Source: Rotaria macrura (lineage: Eukaryota > Rotifera > Eurotatoria > Philodinida > Philodinidae). From it: 64,000 nucleotides of DNA. The translations under genes were made by a program, and so were the position numbers. The notes under the pieces are model-generated. The model was not told the origin of the DNA. It made no database searches and saw only the letters and a program-made list of their open reading frames with translations. Shown piece by piece: positions 39,302-48,733 of the stretch; position 1 is the first letter of the stretch; each line of letters opens with the position of its first letter. Location: assembly GCA_900239685.1 (NCBI GenBank), contig OENT01000258.1, forward strand, positions 1 to 64,000. Direction: 5' to 3'.

Positions 39302-39880
39302 TCAATCAATCTTTTTGCTGTCCTCTATTGAGCGAAGAAACAATACATTGTTAACAATGGCTGGGTCTAGATTATATCTACTTTGATTGACGATTTGACT
39401 TACTGCCAAAAACTCTATTTCAACAACAGCCGAACTGCATGGAACAGAATATATTCGATGTGCTAACTTCGAGAGGTTTGGAAACATATCCTGGTTTTCT
39501 TTCAAAAATGTTAATGTATTCGCATAATTCTTATGTTCATCCACCTTACAATCGATATCAATATCGAGTTCAACCTTTGCTGCCGTTGTGTTTTTACATT
39601 TTGTTTTTATTGCATCGTCATCCTTCGACTGTTCTAGAAAATTCTTTTGCTTTTTTCTTGGTGGTTCATGGTGATCAGCGAATACGGATGCATAGTTTCC
39701 TTTCGGCAACAATGCACGACACGTGCGATAACACTCTGATTTCTGAGCTGCCGTTGCTGACAATAATGTTTTGAATTTCGGATGCCGATCGGATCCCAGT
39801 GTGTTTTCTTCCTCAATGTTGAAATCTGAATTCAATAGAGACAACGAACGTTTCGCAGAAAACCTCACACTTATATGCAA
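39302..39880 (-). pseudogene. hAT transposase remnant, C-terminal dimerisation region
   Basis: A 192-codon open frame. Its C-terminal ~60 residues match the hAT family dimerisation domain (FPNLSKLAHRIYSVPCSSAV, then IVNQSRYNLDPAIVNNVLFL). Normal hAT proteins read SAPSERVFS where this one reads SAVVEIEFLA, so the most conserved core is altered. The N-terminal half has a basic PPRKKQK segment and DRHPKFKTLL, which resembles the stretch just before the dimerisation domain. The RNase-H-like catalytic part and BED finger are absent upstream. This is a truncated, presumably inactive element. The nearby GC-rich patch at 40002-40058 may be its 5' terminus. Confidence 0.8.
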
Positions 39881-41947
39881 TCAAATGCTGACCAAAAGTG
39901 AAAACACAATCTTTTATTTTGATAAGTATATGTATTTATAAATATGAACGTCTTTATAGTGAAATTGAAAAATGGGGGAAATGTCGGGGATTCTATTTTT
40001 TCCGACCCCGCCCCGCCCCGGTGCCGCAACACGATTCCCCGCGCCTTTGCGGTCTCTGGAATGATTTACTCTTGTTTTTTTTTTCTTGATATTTAAATTG
40101 ATCATGAAAGAAATATGGATCACATCTATATCTATATCAAACAAATCTACAACATTTTCAACTCCACAGAATCAAACTAATTACTTTATCTAACTTTTAT
40201 ATCGTTTTCGTTCATAAGTGTTATGTAAGCGACATGGAAATTCGAAGATGAGTCCATCTTTTTCTATGATGTTCATATTGATCATACTTGCGCACGGTTA
40301 ACTCAGTGAATGATTTCCGAATATGAAAACTAGAACTTTTTAGTGAAATCTATAGTTCTATAAGTATTTTCTCATTGATCGAGTTATCATACGTGTTCAA
40401 ATAAGCTCATACTGTGTAGGTATATTTATAATGGTATGTATAGAAAAGATCAAAAACTTTCAAATAAGGTAATTGAATGATTCAAATGTGAATAACTTTA
40501 TTGGTTTTCGACACAAGAAAATAGGAATTATCATAATTGATAGACATTTTAAAAATATTAATCAATTTTACTGTCATAGTTGTCTCATACAATGAATAAT
40601 TACCATGAATGCCGCACGGTCACACTACTAACGTGAATCCGATGGGAAAAAAACTATTTTCTTATTTTTTTTTATGAATTAACATTTTGTCGCAATGGTA
40701 TAGAGGCTCGTGTGATAATACGATGGAATGTAATCAGATGCCGATAGTAGGGTTCTATCAAATCCGACACTAAGGATTCGAATGCCGAATCGTAACCCGA
40801 AATCTGATACGATTTCATCGGATTATAGAAGTATGATCGGATCCTAATGTTGGCATGATCCTCTCCGATAGTTACCAATAGGATACGATTGAATAGTAAA
40901 TTTTTCATTGATACTATCTTCAAGTTTTTCGACATTTTCTATGTCATTCTTTGTAATTACAATGAATTTCGATTAACTATATTTCTTGCTAATTTCGACA
41001 TCATTATTTCTATAGATAGTATTTGCTTTCGATTCGTGTGAGGTGTTTTTAACTATTTGATTAAAAGTATAACCTATTTCATATCACAAAATATTCTGTT
41101 TTTCATTATCGCTTGTGAGTCATGGGATTGAGAGGGAGGTAAGTGCATTTAATTATATGTATTATGAGTATATGCTTGACATCATTTATCGTCAACCTAG
41201 TGTCTATTGAAACGTAAAAAACATTATTGCAACGAGAAAATTTCTCTTGACACAGAACGATTCCATTCTCATCTATGAAAATGCCATTGCTAACAAGTTA
41301 CAGTTCAGATTGACATCATAATCATTCCTTCTGCTGTTGCTAGTAAAATAAAGATGTTAAAATTCTGATTATGAAAACGTTTGAAAATGTTTTTTGTACA
41401 TTTTTAGTACAATTGACGTTTTAGCTGTAACACGTGTTGCAAAAGAAATGAAAAAAAAAATGTCAAACACTGTTTGACCATGTAAATTGAAAATATTTAC
41501 CAGAGATATTTATGTCAGAATAAATCTGAAAATAAGGAAAAGCCCAAAACTAAATACTTCTAAAAAGAGCTCTTGCAACCAGCAAAAATCTGTATTTCTC
41601 AAAACTTTCGGGCTACATCGACCAAATTTTTAAAAAAAATCCTTCAACATGTAAAGCACTCTTTAGTCAAAGATTGCAAAAAGTAAAATTTTTGTGAAAG
41701 TTAATTGTTTAATAATAACCGTCAGTCTGTCTACTGCAAGAATATCAGTCATTATCTCTAGAGAAAGCATGCATGAACTCAATTTTGCTTTGCTCTATTC
41801 ACTCGAACTATGTTGAATCTTAGAATATGAACAAAAAAATAATTTTTACCATTGCACGACGGTCAATAACTAAAGTTTTTAGTCTATTTCCGAAAAATCA
41901 ATATTTTGGTACAAGAAACTAAGAACAATTTAACTTTCAATACACCA
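39881..41947. other. Transposon-related flank without intact gene
   Basis: Holds the GC-rich patch at 40002-40058 and, at about 40770-40900, a cluster of short atccgat/atcggat-like motifs in both orientations. Either could be subterminal sequence of the hAT remnant. The ORFs here are not convincing. Confidence 0.4.
40002..40058 (-). other. GC-rich patch, candidate hAT 5' end
   Basis: A sharp GC island in AT-rich DNA. On the minus strand it begins CAGAGACCGCAAAGGCGCGG, which fits the CAG-start of many hAT terminal repeats, and then continues with tandem GGGGC units. It lies ~180 bp upstream of the hAT remnant on the same strand. No matching opposite end or 8-bp target duplication was found, so this is a suggestion only. 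Confidence 0.35.
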
Positions 41948-42150
41948 CCCAGGTCTAACAAGCACGGTCGTAAACGACCGTATACGCAGAAATACGGCAA
42001 AATACATGGTCCAGTATTACGATCGTATATCNGATATACGATCGTAATACTGGACCATGTAAAACGCTATAATACGACCGGTTACGATCGTGTGGGGAGC
42101 GTATACGGTCGTTTACAGCCGTATACAAAGTCCGTAATCGTCGACCTGGG
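41948..42150. mobile_element. CG-rich fold-back element
   Basis: A palindrome centred on the N at 42032. The inner arms, 42004-42031 and 42033-42060, are perfect 28-bp reverse complements. The outer arms share cccaggtc with gacctggg and gtaaacgaccgtatacgc with gcgtatacggtcgtttac, separated by unpaired sequence of unequal length. The body is dense in cgta/tacg/cgatcg motifs, unlike its surroundings. Non-coding. No target duplication was identified, so transposon origin is inferred from structure only. Confidence 0.6.
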
Positions 42151-43213
42151 CATCGAAGAAAGACCGTGCTTTATGCTACAAAAATCATTATTGAACATGG
42201 TTTTCCATTCTCTTTCACTATTAGAACAATCGAATAAAAATAGAAAGTGACGTTATTGGATGGTGAAGTTGCACAAACGTTTTTAGAGCTACTGGATTTT
42301 AGGCTTTTTCTCATTTTCAGATTCATGCTGACCAAATATGTCTGGTACAAACTTTGTAGTTTAGATCGTGCTCTTTTCATTTAAAAAGAAAATTTGCATG
42401 GATTAGAAATCTTCAACATGATCTAACAGTGTTTTGACATTATTTTTGCAACGCATGTTACAAAATGTATTTAAAAAAAGGCTGTTTTGTATAGACACTT
42501 TGCGTTGTTTTTTTTTTTTTTTGACAAAATATTTTCAGTTGAACTCATTCAAAACTATTCTTTTCGAATATCATTGAACTGAATACAATGTGGCCTACAA
42601 ATACAAGTGTATCGTAGTCTCTTTCTGACTTTCTATTATACGTACGCATCTGAAAAATGACTTATACTTTTCAATAGGTAACCATAACACAGACATAGAT
42701 TATTACTGAAAACTTTTTCCTGTTTATTTGCAATTTTTTTTTCTCGTGTCTATTGTACCAAAACGTGACAATCAACTGATAGTAATTGTGATTATGAGTC
42801 ATCTCTAAATTTATCATGTTATGTTTATTGAATACTTTTAGTACTCTGTCAGTATGCATCTGCTTTAGTTTGTCGTATAATTAAATGTAATTTTCAAATC
42901 ATATAAGAACGATAACTCAAAAGGAAATTATTTCCGATAATATTACACGCTTAAATTTAACTCGCAAAAGTAATATCGAATTTTTTCATCTCATATAAAT
43001 ATTTTCATGTTTCTTCAGAGAAAATCATTCATCCGTAACGATATAAAATCAACTATAAACAGGGCGAAAAGAATCGACATCTTGTTATTTACTATCTATG
43101 ATTCATACAAATTTATTTAATTCAACTTGCATTCTTTTTTTTTCCCTCAAAGCATTGTGCAACATAGCGAAAAAGTAGGATTAGTGAGTGTATTGTTTAA
43201 TTACTCGAATTGC
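42151..43213. other. AT-rich spacer upstream of the orphan membrane-protein gene
   Basis: No exon supported. The end nearest 43213 should contain the promoter of the following gene. Confidence 0.4.
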
Positions 43214-44113
43214 ATGTACGAAGACGCAGGCTATGGTAGGAATTGGAATCCAAATTTAAATGAGGCGAGGTATCGAAAATAAAAACAAGTGTTTTGTTTT
43301 TTCATTGTACTTAATAATTTGTTTGTTTATAGACGTATCAATCCATATACTCAACCTTATGTTGTATTAGCTTGTCTCTTTGCTATTGGTCTAATTTTGA
43401 TTGTTATTATTATTCTATCCTTAATTCCACTTTACATGTCTCATAAATCTTCGGCAACAAATACTAATGTTCAAGTATCACGTAAATAATTACATGTGTT
43501 GTTTAAATTTGAAAGACTAAATTTTTCAAAAACTTTAGAAATATGTATCAGTAATTATTATCTACAGTTTCTTCCACCATTTAATGATTTTAATTCTCAA
43601 ACGATTCTTTCGGACAAGAACAATCAACAATCACTGCAAGCAGTTCTTACATCTATGATACAAAATGATTCCATTGTAAATGGTGCTGTAATTGAAATCA
43701 ATACTCGATCGATAAAATCAAATCGTCACCGTCGACAATTATCCGGTTTATTCACTATCACATTTTATATTTATGTAACTAGCAATAAACAGTGCTCATC
43801 GGTATCATGCTTAAATGATTTTCATTCGCATACAATTAATTTATTATCAAATACAAATCAGACAACACCAGCAGTTCGATACGAACAAATAGATACAAAA
43901 CAAATCTATTGGCTATATTATCAACTACCACAAACAATACAATCGAGTAAGACTTGACTTGAAATTATAATATGTATCACGTAGAGGAGATGAAGAAGAG
44001 AAACAAACGAATCGTATATTTTAGATGCATCATTTGCATATGTTGATCTCAAAAATATATCATCTTTATTGAATACATTAATGCTAATACAAAGTACTCA
44101 AAATCAACCATAG
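43214..44113 (+). CDS. Orphan single-pass membrane protein
   Basis: Four exons, 43214-43269, 43333-43474, 43568-43946, 44025-44113, with 63-, 93- and 78-bp introns: 221 codons. The start (MYEDAGYGRNWNP) is the only ATG that splices in frame. To keep the frame, exon 2 must end at CAA/GTATCA and not at the better-looking CAC/GTAAAT seven bases later. Residues 1-27 are polar and cytosolic-looking. One transmembrane helix spans 28-53 (YVVLACLFAIGLILIVIIIL). The remaining ~165 residues form a polar, sequon-bearing ectodomain with a basic RHRRQ motif (~119-123) that could be a furin-type site, and two cysteines (CSSVSC). No family recognised; the layout recalls type II proteins with a SEA-like module, which is speculative. 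Confidence 0.65.
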
Positions 44114-45941
44114 ACTAAAAGTTGAACCACAGATTCCATTGTTTAAATGTTTTCATTATTGGTTATTAAAATATACATATATATATATATATTATTATTA
44201 TGTATGAAAAGATATATTTTGATTTTCATCATTAACAAATTTTTTATTCTTGAAAAAAATTTTAAATTATTCATTCTTACTTTTTCAATAAATGTGAACA
44301 TTTTTTTATATAAATTCATAACAATGTCAAGGGATACAAGAATAAAAGATTTCCACTTATTTTATTGACTATTGATTGAATCCATGCTGTAAAATACTGC
44401 ACAATTACTGATGCCGATCACTGGTCGTTACTACGTAGACAATACAAATATTCGTCGTGCTTTTAGTCAATTATGTTGAAATACGACGATGAAATAGTTC
44501 ATACATGAGAATAATACTTAATTCATATATATATATATATATTCAGTTTTGAACTAAAGTCATGACTCATGATATCCAAGAAGGGTGACGGATTGATAGT
44601 AATTCAACGCATACATTTTCATATCAACATTTTTCTTCGATCGTACTTTTACTCATCATCTATGAGTGAATTTCAAAATTGAACTCTTATGGAACAGGTT
44701 CAAAATTAGAAAACTAGGGAGAACATTCCGAAAATCGGAAGTGTGCTATCGAGAAATTATCAAACTTGTTGTAAACTATAAGAGTGAACTCTGATTTTCC
44801 TCCCGATACATGTTGAAATAAAAATCTGCCGAGGAATTTCATTCAAACAGTAAAGTTTTCACGACGTTTTTACATTTCATTTTTGTGTGAAAAATAGTCG
44901 AAATGTTTTTTTTTGTTTTGAGATGCTATTGTAGAAATAAATTTAACACACTGTCAAGATAAGACTGTTTCAATGATACTCATGTATCCGAAAAAAAGAC
45001 CAGTTTTATCTTTACAGAAAATATCGAATTCTGTAACGAATGATATTTTAAGCCTTTTTATTTGATAAAGTAACAGTGGATCATAAGTGACCTGACATTG
45101 TAACAGGTTGTTAGAAACTCAACAACTTTTGAGTGCAACCTTTGTTTGAAATCTTCATTCTTTCGCATAAAAATGATTTACTCCTTGTCACTGTAAAAAC
45201 CAATTCCACAAGAAGTTTCTATTTTTCAGACAACCCTGCTGCAGTCGAAGAGAAATAGATGAAATTTTTATTATATGATAGATCGAAACAAGCTCTATTT
45301 GTGATAAAAATTTCCGAAAGTTTCCTTGTATTACAAAGATTACAGTTTCAAAAAATGAAATTCTCTAACGCTGGGCCGTGCCGTTGAGTTAAAGTTCTCA
45401 TGATTAGCTAATTGACATAATTTTATAGATGAGTTTCAAAGATAGAATGCCAATGGATACGAACTAAAATCATAATCTTAACATTGTTCTTCAGTTAATA
45501 CTCTCCATGAACGATACAATAACATCCAAATCAACATGGCAAACGTATGAAACATTTTATCAACTTTTTGGTAACACGAAGAGAAAATTATCGTTTTTAT
45601 TAAAACTCAGTGTTCGAACTTGATATAGTTCATTTTGATGTAATCAAATAAATTTCTCATGCTCTTGATGTAGAACATTTCGATGCATATGCGCAACATT
45701 GTTTTCTTCGGATCTTTCTCATGTTCTCTAGAACTTTATGATTATTCTGCATTTCAGAAGAGAGCATTGTTGATCTATTACAAATAAAAGATGTCCATTG
45801 CTTTAGCCATCTGATATTTGCTTGTCGAAGTTTATGAGACACAATGCATACAAAATATTAAAACGTAGACGGTAGAGTAATAAGAAATGCCTCAACATTA
45901 CGTGATAAGATTGATGACAGCTAAATTCTTGTTTATCGAAT
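44114..45941. other. AT-rich interval
   Basis: Contains AT microsatellites at about 44177-44191 and 44528-44542. ORFs at 45657-45842 and 45803-46045 on the minus strand lack any recognisable domain and lack splice support. Confidence 0.45.
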
Positions 45942-46515
45942 GAAATAAATGTGAAAACTTCGGACTTATGTCCGAGAGTTATGTGTACTTCAAAAAGTGA
46001 ATGAGACAAATCAGTCATTCTAGAATGTGTGCACGGATGAAGCATCTTGGTAACCCTTTTTGGGAAACTCCAAAACTACTGATCATCTCAGACATATCTA
46101 GGCAATTTTGTTTCTAGATGCAGTTGTTGTGCATTTGAGACCTTTTTGCAGCCAATGTTTTGTTAGAAAGCTGCGATTTGGTTCAAAACTAATATCAGAT
46201 TCGGAATCAGCGTTAAAAACTGAGTCACTTTACATAAGTTGTGGATAGTTCTGAGAAAAAAGTTTATTTTTGAAAAAATCCCTGTACCCCACCTCAGGGA
46301 TCGCTTGGTGAAAAATGACAATTTTTTCGATAACTCAGCCATTTCTTGCCGGATCCTTCTCATCTTCGAACTCGACCGAGATATTCATCAGACAATTCTG
46401 TGCACAAAATTTCAGCTCAATCGAATGTATTTGTAAAGAGTTATCGTGTTAACGGCCGGCCGGCCGGCCGGACATACTGACCGATTCTAGAGTGTACTCA
46501 CTTTTTGAGTACACA
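45942..46515 (+). mobile_element. Non-autonomous repeat element, copy 1 (GGCC tract)
   Basis: A ~570-bp unit also present, inverted, at 54506-55073. By eye they are around 96% identical. Related ends are seen at each side: tgtgtactcaaaaagtga at one end (reverse complement of 46496-46513) and tgtgtacttcaaaaagtga near the other (about 45983). Each end can also form a hairpin (cggacttatgtccg; gtgtactca...tgagtacac). It carries a GGCC tetranucleotide run at 46454-46471. Non-coding; the shared 66-codon ORF is interrupted in one copy relative to the other and is not a gene. Confidence 0.75.
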
Positions 46516-46754
46516 AAAACGTAACTATCTTCTGTATTAGTAGAAACAAACGCATAGTTCTTTTTTTTCAACCGACAACTATAAAAATTTTGGTAAAACG
46601 AATATCATGAATAGGTAAAGAACGATTAATTCCATGTTGTAAGATACAAGAATGTTCTGATTGGAATAATTTTAAAAGATACTTGCATCAAATTTGTTGA
46701 GCAAGACATAGAACATAAAATAGAAAATTTATAGACATAATTTATAATTAAAAT
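46516..46754. other. 3' flank of DNAAF19
   Basis: Short AT-rich stretch that should contain the 3' UTR of the minus-strand DNAAF19 gene. Confidence 0.4.
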
Positions 46755-47417
46755 TTAAAAGTACATATTTCGTAATAGAAAAATTGAAAAACGTAAATTA
46801 ACGAACGAACAAAGTCGTGAAAACAATAGATCCAATGCCAATTTATCTTTATCACTTAAAAAACTTTTAATTAATTCAAAACGTTTTGATTTTGTTAAAT
46901 TTAAAAGAATATTGAAAATAATTTCAGCATCATTATATGATGAATTCGATTGATATAATAATGGTAAATCATGTAAGAGATCTGTTGGAATGTCAGCTTG
47001 AAACATCTGTTCTAAATTATTCAAACGTCTTAAATAATCTAATTTCATATCGAGAGATAAACGACGCCATTGTTGAAGAAATTCTGTTATATTTTTTGGT
47101 ACGGAAAATTTGATTTGATGATCTCCTGTCGATTCCGATAAATGAATTGTATTCGAAGATGAAAGTGAATCGTTTGTTACACTAGCTTGATTCCATGAAA
47201 TGGGTCGTCGTTCTAATGCCAATGTTTCATTTCGATCAAGTGGCCGTAAATGTGCAGCGTCAACAATCTGTCGAAATTCATCGTATGTTGAACAACGTTG
47301 ATGTACAGCACGAAATTTAGCATCGTTTCTTTTCCAATAAAGATCTTCTTTCGATTTTTCACTGGCAAAATTCGTTGCTAATTTACGTAGATCGATCGGT
47401 TTCATAGCTCTTGACAT
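46755..47417 (-). CDS. DNAAF19: Dynein axonemal assembly factor 19 (CCDC103)
   Basis: Single-exon gene of 220 codons; the human protein has 242. CCDC103 is needed for outer and inner dynein-arm assembly in motile cilia. The N-terminal helical part has DLYWKRNDAKFRAVHQRCST followed by YDEFRQIVDAAHLRPLDR, which matches the diagnostic CCDC103 segment (LRAVRQR...YEEFRGIVLASHLKPLER). Residues ~105-200 (NITEFLQQWRR... LEQMFQADIPTDLL ... IIFNILLNLTKSKRFEL ... LLFSRL) form the RPAP3_C-like domain shared with other dynein assembly factors. The start at 47417 is the first in-frame ATG and is conserved in position. No defects. An X-box-like motif lies ~350 bp upstream. Confidence 0.88.
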   Translation of the reverse strand: MSRAMKPIDLRKLATNFASEKSKEDLYWKRNDAKFRAVHQRCSTYDEFRQIVDAAHLRPLDRNETLALERRPISWNQASVTNDSLSSSNTIHLSESTGDHQIKFSVPKNITEFLQQWRRLSLDMKLDYLRRLNNLEQMFQADIPTDLLHDLPLLYQSNSSYNDAEIIFNILLNLTKSKRFELIKSFLSDKDKLALDLLFSRLCSFVNLRFSIFLLRNMYF

Positions 47418-47766
47418 TTTAACTCTGCCTAAAAATGGAATCGATTTCGTATGCTGAGATTAGAGAATCTAGAAGAGAATGATTTCTATTTTCTAGGAAT
47501 ACAAACGAACAATTTGTTGGTCAATTTTTCTAGCGCCATACAAATGTAGAAAAATCATGTTTTACTTCAGAGAAACAAGACAGATTCATGATTTCTTTTC
47601 TTCTTCATACAAAGTATATCTATTAACTATAGCAACCATGATTTCTGTGATTATTGGATGACGTATTCACCAATAGAGTTCGTACTGTAGATCGCCAACA
47701 ACAGCAGAGAAGCGAGCGAGAAGAAGAACAATTTTTATAAGCATACGTCATCCCCATGTGTCTACT

Positions 47767-47780
47767 GCTACCTTGGTAAC
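47767..47780. promoter_or_regulatory. X-box-like (RFX) site upstream of DNAAF19
   Basis: The sequence gctaccttggtaac is an imperfect palindrome of two RFX half-sites with a 2-nt spacer. Read on the gene strand (gttaccaaggtagc) it fits GTNRCC-N-RGYAAC at 11 of 12 defined positions. RFX factors drive ciliary genes in animals, and this site lies ~350 bp upstream of the ATG of a cilium gene. Confidence 0.5.
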
Positions 47781-48204
47781 GAAACGGCAAGAACCTTAAA
47801 GTATCGATTTATACGTTATCAACACGCTTCTACGTACTATAGTAGCTGAATTCAAACATACGAATGACATGGTTTGTATGTAGATAAGAGTATTTGATTG
47901 TAAGTAAACAAGTAACAAATATTGAATTTAAAAACTACTCTCAAATGTTGTCATGTAGTTTTAAGTCAATTCAATTTGATTCGTATGATGATTTTGAATT
48001 CATTATTTAAACACCAAATCGATATTCATAAAGGTCTCAAGTACAATTGATCCAGATGTATTCATTCTTGACTTCTGTAATTTTTATTTGAGACCAAAAA
48101 AAGTAGTCCGATGAAATTTACAAAATGAATCTTTATCTTAATGAATTAAATTTTGATTAAACTATACGATGTGACGAGTAATAATGTTGAATATGTTTTC
48201 ATAG

Positions 48205-48441
48205 GTACATTTCAATTGTTACGAATCACCTTTGAAAAGTGATTACTTTTCGTTAACTGTTTCGAATTCAATATCTGAAAAGGTTGTGACTGTGACAGTT
48301 GATGTAGATAATATCAAAGTCAATATCGATACTTGTAGTACTCGTTACTTACATAATTTTAATTTTCTAAAGGTTAAATTGTTCTTATATAATAATGTCA
48401 CAATCAACAGATACGCTGCGTTGTTTTACTGGCCAACATAA
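48205..48441 (+). CDS. Possible exon, unknown
   Basis: A TTTTCATAG acceptor-like site is followed by an open frame with alternating polar/hydrophobic residues (SEKVVTVTVDVDNIKVNIDT), which would suit a beta-strand protein, to a stop at 48439. No start, partner exon or family found. May be chance. Confidence 0.18.
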   Translation, partial: VHFNCYESPLKSDYFSLTVSNSISEKVVTVTVDVDNIKVNIDTCSTRYLHNFNFLKVKLFLYNNVTINRYAALFYWPT

Positions 48442-48733
48442 TCATTTTCTTTTTTGATCAAAATTAAAAGAATTGAAATTTCATATTTATCTTCTATTGT
48501 GACATTAAATGAGCATCAGTAGAAGCTTTTTATTTCGTTGCTTTATGCATGAATTCATCTATTCTATACTTAAGAAAACATGATACTAAAAACCAAAGAT
48601 GAGAAGAAAAAACGAAAAAAAGACACAAGTACTAAAAATCGACAGCAAAGTACACTGAAAAGTTTTATTGCATTTTACGCCATGTCCATGCTTCATTGAT
48701 ATTAATCTAAATATAGAATGGCTGATGTATTTG

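Larger units (their letters stand above)
47418..48733. other. DNAAF19 promoter region and spacer
   Basis: Apart from the X-box-like site, a possible plus-strand exon at about 48205-48441 is described separately. The remainder is AT-rich. Confidence 0.45.

Noticed and set aside
31086..42150. Palindromes as CRISPR repeats
   Set aside because: No regularly spaced short repeats with unique spacers, and the genome is animal.
45657..45842. 61-codon minus-strand ORF next to repeat copy 1
   Set aside because: Mildly protein-like, but no start context, splice partner or family.
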